Assembly: GCA_964403525.1 (NCBI GenBank)
Contig: CAYOGE010000004.1
Location: forward strand, 62,001-126,000
Reading direction: 5' to 3'
Length of the DNA stretch: 64,000 nt
Origin: JAJTGZ01 sp964403525
Lineage (GTDB): Bacteria > Planctomycetota > Phycisphaerae > Phycisphaerales > UBA1924
Shown here: positions 18,031 to 26,573 of the stretch, one piece after another
How the letters are laid out: each line of letters begins with the position of its first letter
Position numbering within the stretch: the first letter of the stretch is position 1
The notes under the pieces: generated by a model
Told to the model about the DNA's origin: nothing
Database searches by the model: none
Seen by the model: only the letters and a program-made list of their open reading frames with translations
Program-made: the position numbers and the translations under genes

Positions 18031-18777
18031 CTACTTCCTCATCGCACTCTCCAGTTCCACCTTTGCACGGTCCTTCGCCTGTTGGGCCGACTTGGCAAGC
18101 TCGGAGACCGCGTCCTTGACGCTCCCGGCGGTATAGAAGTCAAACAGGTCGGTAAGCACGGCGTGCAGGGGGTAGTGCCCGTCGTCGAGGTCCTTCAGGT
18201 TGTTGCGGACCCTGGACTCCTGGGAAAGGCGCATGGCGTCCATCTGCTGCAGGATCGCCTGCGTGGTCTGCTCGGCGAGGATGTTCTTCGAGAGGGAGCC
18301 GCGGGCGCCGACACCGAACGCGGCGAGCGCTGAGTAGATCGACTTCTCAGAGGAAGTGCCGGTCGCTGCGCCGAGCCCGCCCATCGCCATGGAGAAAATA
18401 TCGAAGCCGGTGGAGATCGCGGCGGTGAGCTCGTAGACGTCGTCTGTCGTGCCCTCGTGGTAGTGCTTGATCAGCGTGAGAAAGATGTACGCGATTTCGT
18501 CGCGTTTCACGCGGCGTTCGGGACCGGAGCTCGCGCTGTACTCGCGGTAGAGCCGTCGGAGCGTGTCCTTGAGTTCGTAGTTGCCCGTGCTGTCACCCGA
18601 GTAGCTCTCGGGCGGCGTGAACCCTTCACCCCAGTGCTTCTTCTCAACGAGGCGCACGTCGGTCATCGCGAACGAGGAGAGCACGGGCTCGCGGCGTGAA
18701 GGTGCCTGGCATCCCACGGCAAGGAGCGGCAGGCAGCACGCGGCGACGGCGAAGCGTACATCCGGTGTTGTGAACAT
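18031..18777 (-). CDS. Lipoprotein of unknown function, partner of hydrolase
   Basis: Start ATG 18777 gives a lipoprotein signal with lipobox LAVGC (mature CQAPSRR); the frame continues upstream but with no export signal. The mature 225 residues are mostly helical: a charged helix LKDTLRRLYREYS, DEIAYIFLTLIKHYHEG, then a Gly/Ala-rich stretch (SMAMGGLGAATG followed by IYSALAAFGVGARG), and a Lys/Glu-rich C-terminal helix ending MRK. The Gly/Ala stretch could insert in or lie on a membrane. It is the first gene of a two-gene unit with the signal-less hydrolase. A cytoplasmic lipase paired with a periplasmic lipoprotein is how phospholipase effector/immunity pairs look, but that role is only inference. 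Confidence 0.65.
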   Translation of the reverse strand: MFTTPDVRFAVAACCLPLLAVGCQAPSRREPVLSSFAMTDVRLVEKKHWGEGFTPPESYSGDSTGNYELKDTLRRLYREYSASSGPERRVKRDEIAYIFLTLIKHYHEGTTDDVYELTAAISTGFDIFSMAMGGLGAATGTSSEKSIYSALAAFGVGARGSLSKNILAEQTTQAILQQMDAMRLSQESRVRNNLKDLDDGHYPLHAVLTDLFDFYTAGSVKDAVSELAKSAQQAKDRAKVELESAMRK

Positions 18778-19454
18778 TGCGGACCGTAACTGCTTTCTGC
18801 ACTCACTTGGCTTCAACCTAACCGAACGGGCCACAGAACGCAAGTAGCTGTTGCATGGAATCTGCAACGCCCGAGCGATCCGCCGCAGCGCCGGCGCCGC
18901 GCATTTGACGTTCCGCCCCGATTCGCTCCGTGCGTGCATGCGTCCCCCTTCCGAAGCCAGTTCCCGATTCCCCGTACGGCCAAGGCGAAGTTTACCTCGC
19001 TCCGCCGGAGAATGCAAACAAAATGCGAACATTGGTCCACTTTCGCCTTTTCTGGTGTATCTGACGGCCTGACCGGAGGAGACACCGCCAGGTGGGAACC
19101 GATTTTGCTCGTCGATCCTCGCCATGAGGCGGTGGCGTTGGAGGTACCTGCCGAGCTTGCTTCTACCCTTACTCCGACCTATTCTTTGGGGCTTTGGGCG
19201 ATCATCCGTTGAACCGGATGGAGCACCCTCAGCGATTATGAGCGACGATTCCGACGAGGACGACGACGCGCAGTGATGCAAGGCCCCGCCGAGCGGGGCG
19301 GACATCGCCACAGCCGTCTGACTCATCAGGCGCTCATCCCACCCGAACGCAATTTGATCATCCAGCCCCACCCTCGGCCCGGTGCCGCGGACGGGGATCG
19401 CAGACAGACCTGACTCGCACTACCGGCACAGTCCGGCCTTTGAAGGAACGACCA
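18778..19454. other. Intergenic region upstream of fusA
   Basis: About 680 bases between the divergent lipoprotein gene and fusA. Part of it is visibly less GC-rich than its neighbours (around 18990-19240). It contains a possible 50-codon gene at 19124-19276 and, just after it, a GGCCCCGC/GCGGGGCG-type hairpin near 19281-19299. Presumably it carries the promoters for fusA and the lipoprotein gene, but I see no clear consensus pair. Confidence 0.5.
19124..19276 (+). CDS. Possible 50-residue basic-hydrophobic/acidic small protein
   Basis: An open frame from ATG 19124 encodes a polarised peptide: a basic aromatic start (MRRWRWRYLP), a hydrophobic Leu/Pro stretch (SLLLPLLRPILWGF), and an acidic end (SDDSDEDDDAQ). 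An in-frame stop at 19070 rules out a much longer form. It is followed within ten bases by a GC-rich hairpin. Against it, there is no clear ribosome binding site. It could be a membrane-active small protein or chance. Confidence 0.3.
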   Translation: MRRWRWRYLPSLLLPLLRPILWGFGRSSVEPDGAPSAIMSDDSDEDDDAQ

Positions 19455-21572
19455 ATGACCACCGACCTGTCGAACATCCGCAACATCGGCATCTGCGCCC
19501 ACATCGACGCGGGCAAGACCACAGTCTCAGAGCGAATCCTCTACTACACGGGCAAGACCTACAAGATCGGCGAGGTGCACGAGGGCACCGCGACGATGGA
19601 CTTCCTGCAGGAAGAGCAGGAGCGTGGCATCACGATCCAGTCGGCCGCGACGACCTGCCCGTGGGAAAAGGACGGCAAGGAGTACAAGATCAACCTGATC
19701 GACACTCCGGGGCACGTTGACTTCACGATCGAAGTCGAGCGTTCGCTGCGCGTGCTCGACGGCGCGGTCGCGGTGTTCGACGGCAAGGAAGGCGTGGAGG
19801 CCCAGTCGGAGACCGTGTGGCGTCAGGCCGACCGGTACGGTGTGCCGCGCCTGTGCTTTGTGAACAAGATGGACAAGATCGGTGCGGACTTTGAGTTCTG
19901 CATGAAGACGATCAAGACGCGTCTTGGCGCCAACGGCATCGCCATCCAGTACCCGATCGGCAACGGTCACGAGCTTGAGGGCATCATCGACCTGCTGAAC
20001 ATGGTCGCGCACTACTACATCCCCGAGGACAAGGGCGCCAAGATCGAGGAGCGTCCGATCCCGGCGGAGTGGATGGACAAGGCCAAGCATTGGCGCACCG
20101 AGATGATCGAGAAGATCTGCGAGCTGGACGAGAAGCTGACCGAGAAGTACCTCAACGGCGAGGAGCCGACGGTCGACGAGATGAAGGCGGCGCTGCGCAA
20201 GGGCGTCGTCAAGAAGGAGTGCTTCCCGGTCCTTTGCGGCGCTGCGCTCAAGAACGTCGGCGTGCAGAAGGTCCTGGACGCGGTCATCGACCTGCTCCCG
20301 TGCCCGAACGAGAAGGCGGAGGTCCAGGGTACGGACCCGCGCGACAAGGAACTGAAGATGACGCGTCCGCACGACGACACCGCGCCGTTCAGCGCGCTGG
20401 TGTTCAAGGTCGTCAGCGACATCCACGGCGATTTGACGTACATGCGCATCTACTCGGGCTCGCTCGAGAAGGGGCAGCGCGTCATCAACCCGGTCAACGG
20501 CAAGAAGGAACTCGCTTCGCGCATCTTTGAGATGCACGCCAAGGACCGCATCCCGCTGGAGAAGGCCACCGCCGGCAACATCGTCGCGGTCGTGGGCATC
20601 AAGGACTCGTACACCGGTGACACGCTGTGCGACCCCGACAACCAGATCGTGCTCGAGCGCATGACGTTCCCCGAGCCGGTGATCTCGATGAGCATCGAGC
20701 CCAAGAGCCAGGACGACCGGCGCAAGCTGGCCGACGCGCTGGGCACGATCCGTCGCGAGGACCCGAGCTTCCGGACGAACTTCAACGAAGAGACCGGCCA
20801 GACCATCATCAGCGGCATGGGCGAGCTTCACCTTGAGATCATCAAGAACAAGCTCGTGCGCGACATGAAGGTGAACGTCGAGGTCGGCAAGCCGCAGGTC
20901 AGCTACCGCGAGGCCATCAGCCGCAAGGTTGAGGATGTCCGCGGTCTGTTCAAGAAGCAGACCGGCGGGCGCGGTCAGTTCGGTGACTGCACGATCAGCC
21001 TGGAGCCCTGGACGGCTGCTCAGGCGACGGAGGCCGAGCTGGACTTCAGCGACAACATCTCGTTCGAGAACGCCATCGTCGGCGGCTCGGTGCCCAAGGA
21101 GTACATCCCCAGCGTCGAGTACGGCGCGCGTCAGGCTGCGATCAGCGGTGTGACGGCGGGCTTCCCGCTGATCAACATCAAGATCACGCTGACCGACGGC
21201 AAGTACCACCCGGTCGACTCGTCGCAGATCGCGTTCGAGCAGGCCGGCCGCCTCGCCCTTCAGGAGGCCGTCGCCAAGGCGGGCCCGATCCTGCTGGAGC
21301 CGATCATGAAGGTCGTCGTGACCGTGCCCGAGGAGTACTTCGGCGCGGTGACGGGCGACATCAGCAGCCGTCGCGGCATGATCATCGAGCAGGAGGACCG
21401 CGGGGTCGTCAAGCTCGTCACCTGCGAGGTGCCGCTGAGCGAGATGTTCGGGTACACGACGCAGTTGCGTTCGCTGACGCAGGGCCGCGGCAGCAACACC
21501 ATGGAGTTCCTCGAGTACCGCGCGATGCCGCGGAACCTGATGGAAGAGGTGGTCAAGGCCCAGAAGGCCTGA
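19455..21572 (+). CDS. fusA: Translation elongation factor G
   Basis: EF-G is the GTPase that drives ribosomal translocation and, with RRF, recycling. The G-domain motifs are intact: AHIDAGKTT (G1), RGITI (G2), DTPGH (G3), NKMDK (G4). Domain III carries SGMGELHLEI, domain IV has GGRGQFGD and SVPKEYIPSVEYG, and domain V ends at RGMIIEQE. At 705 residues it has normal length. ATG 19455 is preceded by AAGGA seven bases away; the frame upstream (TTG 19440) is only five codons longer. It is alone here rather than in an rpsL-rpsG-fusA-tuf operon; rpsL and rpsG are on the other strand about 16 kb away. Confidence 0.97.
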   Translation: MTTDLSNIRNIGICAHIDAGKTTVSERILYYTGKTYKIGEVHEGTATMDFLQEEQERGITIQSAATTCPWEKDGKEYKINLIDTPGHVDFTIEVERSLRVLDGAVAVFDGKEGVEAQSETVWRQADRYGVPRLCFVNKMDKIGADFEFCMKTIKTRLGANGIAIQYPIGNGHELEGIIDLLNMVAHYYIPEDKGAKIEERPIPAEWMDKAKHWRTEMIEKICELDEKLTEKYLNGEEPTVDEMKAALRKGVVKKECFPVLCGAALKNVGVQKVLDAVIDLLPCPNEKAEVQGTDPRDKELKMTRPHDDTAPFSALVFKVVSDIHGDLTYMRIYSGSLEKGQRVINPVNGKKELASRIFEMHAKDRIPLEKATAGNIVAVVGIKDSYTGDTLCDPDNQIVLERMTFPEPVISMSIEPKSQDDRRKLADALGTIRREDPSFRTNFNEETGQTIISGMGELHLEIIKNKLVRDMKVNVEVGKPQVSYREAISRKVEDVRGLFKKQTGGRGQFGDCTISLEPWTAAQATEAELDFSDNISFENAIVGGSVPKEYIPSVEYGARQAAISGVTAGFPLINIKITLTDGKYHPVDSSQIAFEQAGRLALQEAVAKAGPILLEPIMKVVVTVPEEYFGAVTGDISSRRGMIIEQEDRGVVKLVTCEVPLSEMFGYTTQLRSLTQGRGSNTMEFLEYRAMPRNLMEEVVKAQKA

Positions 21573-21603
21573 GACGGAAGGCACCTGGCGATAGTCAAAG
21601 ACA

Positions 21604-21633
21604 GGGCCCCGGCGATCGCCGGGGCCCTTTTTC
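21604..21633 (+). terminator. Rho-independent terminator of fusA
   Basis: A ten-base perfect GC-rich stem GGGCCCCGGC/GCCGGGGCCC with a GATC loop, followed directly by five T, 32 bases after the fusA stop. Confidence 0.92.
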
Positions 21634-21741
21634 GTTTACCCGGAGTCACCCTGTGCGCCTGGTGTGTATTAAGGGCGATCGAAAGGCGTTTCTCCCACCT
21701 GCGCCGAACGCGTTAGACTCATGCTCAATGGAGACGCTTCG

Positions 21742-23277
21742 ATGACATCGCACCAATTCGTCGCTCGATTGCACTGTGCTTTCGCCCTCGCCGTTCTGGC
21801 GTCGGCAGCGTTTGCACAACCCCACAGCGAGAAGGATGTCCCCTACGCCACACGGAAGGTTGACGGGCTGGATGCGCCCTTGGCGTTGCAGATGAACGTG
21901 GTGGTGCCGGAGGGGTTGAAGGCGGGGGAGAAGCGGGCATGCGTGGTGTGCATCCACGGCGGCGGATGGGCGGCAGGCAGACGGCAGGACCTGGATGAAC
22001 TGACGCGGCAGCTCGCAGCGCAGGGGTTCGTGGCGGCGACGGTGTCGTACCGGTTTGCGCCGGCCAATCGCTTCCCGGCGCAGATCGTTGACTGTGCAGA
22101 GGCCGTGCGTTTCCTTCGTGTGAACGCGGGACGGTTTGGGGTCGATCCCCAACGGATCGGCGCGGTGGGGTTTTCGGCTGGCGCCCACCTGTCGATGCTG
22201 CTCGGCGTGGGCGATGCGGGAGACGGGTTAGGGATTGAGGGCAAGGAAGGGGAGCCCTCGGGCAAGGTGCAGGCCGTTGTCGCGTTCTTCGGCCCAACGC
22301 AGCTTGGCGCGGCCGACTTTCCGGCGATCACGGTACCGATCCTGGACGGGCTGATCGGTAAGGAGGCTGATGGCAGGGCCGAACGCACCAAGGCGGCTTC
22401 GCCGCTGACGTACGTGAACAAGGGCGACGCGCCGATGCTGCTGCTGCAGGGGACGGCGGACAACCTTGTGCCCGCGTCGCAGGCGCTGCTGATGGCGGAC
22501 GCGATGGGAAGGGCGGGCGTGGCAGGACGGGCGGAGATTCTCGCCGGCGCTGGTCACGGGTGGGGTGGGCCTGAACTTGAGCGGTCGTTGAAAGCGACGG
22601 TTGAGTTCTTCAAGGAGCAGCTCAAGGCAAGGGACGGGGCCGCGGCACCGAGGCGAGTGGACGAGGGCGGTACGACGTTTGCGCTCAACTGCGACGAGGC
22701 GCCAGACCTGAAGGAATGGGGCGAGCGTGCCCAGAAGGTGTGCGAGGAGTGGTACCCGCGGCTGGTGAAGGAGTACGGGAGCGAAGGGTTCAAGCCCGCG
22801 GAGAAGGTGAACATCGTGTTTCGAAAGACGATGCGGGTGCCGGCGGCGACGGGGGGTGGAACGATCAGCGTGAACGCCGATTACGTGCGCGGGCACCAGG
22901 GCGACATGGGGATGATGGTGCACGAGCTGTTCCACGTGGTGCAGTCGTACCCGCGCCAGAAAGGGGACGTCGGCTGGCTGACGGAGGGGCTCGCCGATTA
23001 CGTGCGGTTCTGGCAGTACGAGCCGCAGACGAAGCAGCGCCAGATCGACAGGGAAAAGGCGTCGTACCGCAACAGCTACCGCGTGACCGCTGCGTTCCTC
23101 GGCTGGCTGGAGAAGAAGAGCCCGGGATCAGCGGTGAAGCTGAACGCGCAGATGCGCAAGGGGGGCAACGACGAGTCGATCTTCAAGAGCGTCATCGGGA
23201 CGGACGTGGACACGCTCTGGAGAGGATTCGTTGAAGCGGGTGCGCCGAGTTCGCCGGGTGCGGAGGGCGCAAAGTAA
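21742..23277 (+). CDS. Secreted esterase fused to a BSP-like zinc peptidase domain
   Basis: I prefer ATG 21742, with GGAG eight bases upstream, over ATG 21721. A signal peptide ends AAFAQ. Residues about 30-285 are an alpha/beta hydrolase of the acetyl-esterase/xylanase-esterase type: oxyanion HGGGW (H72), nucleophile GFSAGAH (S145), and catalytic Asp and His in GTADNLVP and GAGHGWGG. Residues about 310-495 resemble the basic secretory protein (BSP) peptidase family: MVHELFHVVQ, an HExxH zinc motif at H394, followed by WLTEGLADYVR with the third ligand region. The fusion suggests an exported enzyme that deacylates and cleaves a glycan- or protein-linked polymer. Substrate unknown. All key residues appear present in both halves. 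Confidence 0.82.
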   Translation: MTSHQFVARLHCAFALAVLASAAFAQPHSEKDVPYATRKVDGLDAPLALQMNVVVPEGLKAGEKRACVVCIHGGGWAAGRRQDLDELTRQLAAQGFVAATVSYRFAPANRFPAQIVDCAEAVRFLRVNAGRFGVDPQRIGAVGFSAGAHLSMLLGVGDAGDGLGIEGKEGEPSGKVQAVVAFFGPTQLGAADFPAITVPILDGLIGKEADGRAERTKAASPLTYVNKGDAPMLLLQGTADNLVPASQALLMADAMGRAGVAGRAEILAGAGHGWGGPELERSLKATVEFFKEQLKARDGAAAPRRVDEGGTTFALNCDEAPDLKEWGERAQKVCEEWYPRLVKEYGSEGFKPAEKVNIVFRKTMRVPAATGGGTISVNADYVRGHQGDMGMMVHELFHVVQSYPRQKGDVGWLTEGLADYVRFWQYEPQTKQRQIDREKASYRNSYRVTAAFLGWLEKKSPGSAVKLNAQMRKGGNDESIFKSVIGTDVDTLWRGFVEAGAPSSPGAEGAK

Positions 23278-23304
23278 CGCGTTCTCGGGGGCCGATCGCG
23301 GGGC

Positions 23305-23802
23305 TTATTGATCGGCGATCTTGAAGAAGTAGCCGTAGCTGACGGTGCGCATGCTGCCGGTTGTGGATACACCGTCGTCGATCTGCTGGTCGACAAGCTG
23401 GATCACCGTGACGGCGTCACCGGTCAGTGCGCCACCGTAGCCGTTGCGGATGCTGACACCGACGACCGGGGTGGGCCAGTCCCACTGCGCTGTCGTCCAG
23501 TTCTCGTAGTCGTACGTCGTTCCCACGGGTGTCAGCGCGGTCCAGACGCCGGCGTCCATGTACCGGATGATCTCCGGCGGGCAGATGCGCGGGTTGACGT
23601 CCGCCGGCCAACCGCCCGAGTCGCGGTTGTACGCGAGGATGGCCTGCTGCATGACCTTGAGCGACCCGCTGAGGGCGCTGGCGCGGGCTCGCGTTGAATA
23701 ATCAAAGTACTTGGGGATCGCCACGCCCGCCAGGATTGCCAGCACGACGATCACGGCGATGAGTTCGACGAGGGTGAACGCGTTCTGGCGATGAGTTCGC
23801 AT
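23305..23802 (-). CDS. Type II secretion/type IV pilin-like pseudopilin
   Basis: Start ATG 23802 gives a short basic leader MRTHRQNA before the class III cleavage site, FTLVELIAV (Glu at +5), and a hydrophobic helix AVIVVLAILAGVAIPKYFDY. The mature part (about 155 residues) begins with the helix ARASALSGSLKVMQQAILAY, as in major pseudopilins of the GspG/GspH class, and ends in a small beta-rich domain. The protein would be cut by prepilin peptidase and assembled in an inner-membrane pseudopilus. No secretion ATPase or prepilin peptidase is in the window. It converges with the esterase gene, whose stop is 28 bases away. Confidence 0.8.
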   Translation of the reverse strand: MRTHRQNAFTLVELIAVIVVLAILAGVAIPKYFDYSTRARASALSGSLKVMQQAILAYNRDSGGWPADVNPRICPPEIIRYMDAGVWTALTPVGTTYDYENWTTAQWDWPTPVVGVSIRNGYGGALTGDAVTVIQLVDQQIDDGVSTTGSMRTVSYGYFFKIADQ

Positions 23803-23862
23803 GGGGTGAAGATCGGCGGGGCCGGGACGACGCCTAAGGCGTGACACGGTTATCGGAAACGC

Positions 23863-23900
23863 AAAAGTGCCCCATCGGCCGAATGTGACCGATGGGGCAC
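23863..23900 (-). terminator. Rho-independent terminator after the LpoB-like gene
   Basis: Twelve-base perfect stem GTGCCCCATCGG/CCGATGGGGCAC (23867-23878 and 23889-23900) with a ten-base loop, followed on the minus strand by TTTTGC. It lies 52 bases after the lipoprotein stop. Confidence 0.88.
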
Positions 23901-23952
23901 ATCAATTCTCAGGCGTCGAGCGGGGGCAGGAACGAGGCGCTGGACGGACGCT

Positions 23953-24606
23953 TCAGCGCGTGTTCCAGACCTTCTTGATCTCCTGCGTGCCGATCCAGAC
24001 CTTCTCGTTGGTCTCGATGTCGATGAGCTGGAGGTTTGCCTTGTAGTACTGCACGCCCGAGCGGCCGCTGAGGGCACGAGGCGCGTCCTCCATGATGCTG
24101 CCGATCATGATGAGGTCGGCGCCGGTCTCTGCCTTCAACTGCTTGCGGGTTTCGGGGCGGCTCCACTCCTGGCCCTGCAGCCGCTCCTCGCGGATCTGGT
24201 CGCGCTCGCCCTTGGCGGCGACGAACCGGACGCGTCCGGAGTTGATCAGCTCACGCTCGATGTCGGCGGTGACCATGCCGGAGTCGAGGATGTAGCTCAT
24301 GGTCTTGTTCTTGAGCTCGCCGACGATGACTACCGGCCGACGCCCGCCGTTCTCGCGCTGGAAGTTGTCAACCCACGGGCGCGAGAGGCAGTCCTGCACC
24401 ATGCCCTGATAGATGCGCCGGGCGTCGGAGTCGTTGAACGCCTGGTTGACGTCGATCGTCGCGTTCGGGTCGACGCGGGTGACGTCTCGCGTCGGCGAGC
24501 ACGCGGGCATGAAGGCCGCGGCGGCCATCAGCGGGATCGACAGGAGCGGCGCGAGCGGGGGGAGCTGGTCGAGCGAGGGGATGCGGGGCATGCGGGGGGA
24601 GTTCAT
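23953..24606 (-). CDS. LpoB-like lipoprotein (penicillin-binding protein activator)
   Basis: A 217-residue lipoprotein with lipobox FMPAC and mature start CSPTRDV. The globular domain fits the LpoB family: RRPVVIVGELKNKT near residue 90, LDSGMVTADIERELINSGRVRFV near 115, ADLIMIGSIME near 165 and YYKANLQLIDIETNEKVW near 190. In enterobacteria LpoB is an outer-membrane lipoprotein that activates the transpeptidase/glycosyltransferase PBP1b. Here it follows a COG3014-like lipoprotein 74 bases upstream, the same pairing seen around lpoB in several Proteobacteria. No PBP is in the window, so the partner is unknown. Confidence 0.82.
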   Translation of the reverse strand: MNSPRMPRIPSLDQLPPLAPLLSIPLMAAAAFMPACSPTRDVTRVDPNATIDVNQAFNDSDARRIYQGMVQDCLSRPWVDNFQRENGGRRPVVIVGELKNKTMSYILDSGMVTADIERELINSGRVRFVAAKGERDQIREERLQGQEWSRPETRKQLKAETGADLIMIGSIMEDAPRALSGRSGVQYYKANLQLIDIETNEKVWIGTQEIKKVWNTR

Positions 24607-24680
24607 GGTTTACCTTTCGAAGGGTGTTCGCTGCGGGCGAGACTGTCTGACTGGGTGCGGGGTGTACGGAACGATGGTCG

Positions 24681-26135
24681 TCACCTGGTGGTGAACGTTA
24701 AGGCTGTAGCGAGCGCGTTTGGACCGTCGGCGGCGGTCAGGTCTTTGTGGTTGCGGGTCTCCACCACGCGGCCTCCCGCGTCGAGGTACTCGATCTTTGC
24801 GTCGAACACGCCGGCGGGGAGCTTCGCGAGGGCGACGTGGGCCTGACCGGGCAGGAAGATCCAGCACCGAAGGTCGGCACGCTCGAGTGCCGCGAGCGCG
24901 ACGAGACCGCCGACGACCCCGGCGACCTGCACACCTTCGCGGCTGCCGCGGCTCGAACTGCGGCGGAGCGCCTCGGTGCCGATGACGCTGGCGGCACTGC
25001 GGATCGAAGCGCGGATGAGCGTGCGCTGGTAGATCTGCGGCAGCTGGCGGCGATGGTTCTCCTCAGCGACGCTTGCAAGGTCTTCGATGAGGTTCAGCTC
25101 GACGAGCTGCGGGGGGTTCGCTTCTGAAACGTTGCGGGGCGTGAGCGTGGCACGGACTTTGGCCACCTGCGAGCGCTGGATGCGCAGCACGGGGAGCTCG
25201 AAGTAGAGGGGGTAGGTGAAGATCGGGATCGGGCCGACCCGCTGGGCCACCTTGGTCGGGCCGACGCCGCTGAACGCGACCACCAGGACGTTGGCGGATT
25301 CTGGGGGCAGCGAGCCGAGCGACGCGAAGGCCTGCGGCTTGACGTCACCGATCAGTCGGCCCTGACGCGCGATCGCGTCGTTGAGCCGGCGGCCCGCGGT
25401 CTCCTGCGCGCCGGGCTCGCCCGACTTCATGAACGTGACGGCCGTGAGGTAGGTGCCGAGCGGGCTCTCGATGAAGTTGCCTGCCGTGGAGGGAGGGGCG
25501 ATGTCAACGCCGGGCTCACTGGGCGCGCGCGCGGCGGCTGGGTCGGCCCCGCGCTCGCGCAGCTCGTCGTTGAGCGCCGCCTGCGAGGATGCGTAACGCT
25601 CGCGGAGAAGGTCGGCCTTCGCGGCCGCCCGGCGCGCCTCGACCGTCGCCCCGCCGGAAATCACCCCCTGCCTCGCGGAGCCTGTCGCGCCCATGCCGCC
25701 AACGTCGGTTCGCGTGAGCTGCGCCAGGAGCTTGAGGTTGTTGACGTAGATCGACTCGTACGGCTCGCCGACGTACGGTGCCGCCGTGTCGTTGATGAGC
25801 CACTCGGTCAGGCCGTCGGCGGCGGACTTGTTGCCGCCGTAGTCCATGATCGCCTCGGCGGCTTCGAGTTCCTGGAGCGCTTTCTCGGGCTGGCCGCTCT
25901 CAAGCATGAGCGCCCCGTGGTCGAGCAGGTAGAGGAGGCGGTCGTGCTCGCCGTAGAGCTTTCGCGTTGCAGGGTCCTCAAGGACCGCCAGAGCGGCGCG
26001 GTCCTGATCGGTGGCGTGGAGCATGGCCAGTCGCTCGCGGTGTTCCTGGAACGCGCACCCGCCTTGTGACAGCACCGCCGCCGTTGTGGCCGCGAGCGCG
26101 AAGAGGGGCTTCAAGGTGGAGTGTGCGGTGGCCAT
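24681..26135 (-). CDS. COG3014-like lipoprotein, LpoB operon partner
   Basis: Start ATG 26135 opens a lipoprotein signal (lipobox SQGGC, mature CAFQEHRERL); the frame continues upstream without a signal. The first 120 residues after the signal are helical, with TPR-like QPEKALQELEAAEAIMDYGG. The central part contains a SPLGTYLTAVTFM segment and the C-terminal half holds VLVVAFSGVGPTKVAQRVGPIPI, RNHKDLTAADG-type blocks and a hydrophobic GVVGGLVALAALE stretch. This resembles the COG3014 protein encoded beside lpoB. Function unknown; it presumably belongs to the same envelope complex. Assignment rests on recalled motifs and context. Confidence 0.68.
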   Translation of the reverse strand: MATAHSTLKPLFALAATTAAVLSQGGCAFQEHRERLAMLHATDQDRAALAVLEDPATRKLYGEHDRLLYLLDHGALMLESGQPEKALQELEAAEAIMDYGGNKSAADGLTEWLINDTAAPYVGEPYESIYVNNLKLLAQLTRTDVGGMGATGSARQGVISGGATVEARRAAAKADLLRERYASSQAALNDELRERGADPAAARAPSEPGVDIAPPSTAGNFIESPLGTYLTAVTFMKSGEPGAQETAGRRLNDAIARQGRLIGDVKPQAFASLGSLPPESANVLVVAFSGVGPTKVAQRVGPIPIFTYPLYFELPVLRIQRSQVAKVRATLTPRNVSEANPPQLVELNLIEDLASVAEENHRRQLPQIYQRTLIRASIRSAASVIGTEALRRSSSRGSREGVQVAGVVGGLVALAALERADLRCWIFLPGQAHVALAKLPAGVFDAKIEYLDAGGRVVETRNHKDLTAADGPNALATALTFTTR

Positions 26136-26185
26136 TTCGACCGGTACAGTAACCCCGGTTAGTGATTGCTTACGGAGGAAACACC

Positions 26186-26518
26186 ATGGCCGATGCACCG
26201 TCCACAGCCAAACTACCATCCCCACTTTCGTTCCGGGACTTCCAGGGCCTGATTCGGGAAAAGTACTACGCCACCGACGCCGCCCGGGGAACGCCAGCGA
26301 CGTTCATGTGGTTCATTGAAGAGATCGGTGAGCTGAGCACCGCCCTGGCGAACAACGCCCCGGGAAAGACCCCCACCGCCGCGGAACGTGCAAACCTGGA
26401 TGAGGAGTTCGCGGATGTGATCGCGTGGCTGTGCACGCTGGCGAACGTCAACGGCGTGGACCTTGAGAAGGCGCTGGAGAAGTACACGGTGAAGGGTGTG
26501 GAGGGGGTGAAGAGTTGA
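26186..26518 (+). CDS. MazG-like nucleotide pyrophosphohydrolase
   Basis: A 110-residue all-alpha protein with the MazG metal-binding pattern: EEIGEL (E-E-x-x-E) near residue 45 and NLDEEFADVIAWLC (E-x-x-D) near 73. Enzymes of this fold hydrolyse (d)NTPs or nucleotide-like metabolites to monophosphate and pyrophosphate, for house-cleaning or ppGpp control; the substrate cannot be read from sequence. Start ATG 26186 has GGAGG seven bases upstream. The gene diverges from the COG3014-like gene with only 50 bases between starts, so their promoters must overlap. Confidence 0.82.
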   Translation: MADAPSTAKLPSPLSFRDFQGLIREKYYATDAARGTPATFMWFIEEIGELSTALANNAPGKTPTAAERANLDEEFADVIAWLCTLANVNGVDLEKALEKYTVKGVEGVKS

Positions 26519-26573
26519 TAGGTGCGCCTGTCGAATGCCCGACAGAATAGCGAGAGGCCACGAGACGCGTGCG

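Noticed and set aside
18815..19371. Upstream extension of the lipoprotein frame (18031-18777)
   Set aside because: It has no signal sequence and passes through an AT-richer intergenic region; the lipobox start at 18777 explains the gene.
19527..21584. 685-residue antisense frame over fusA
   Set aside because: Low-complexity Leu/Arg/Asp/Val composition is typical of the frame opposite a highly expressed high-GC gene; EF-G is unquestionable.
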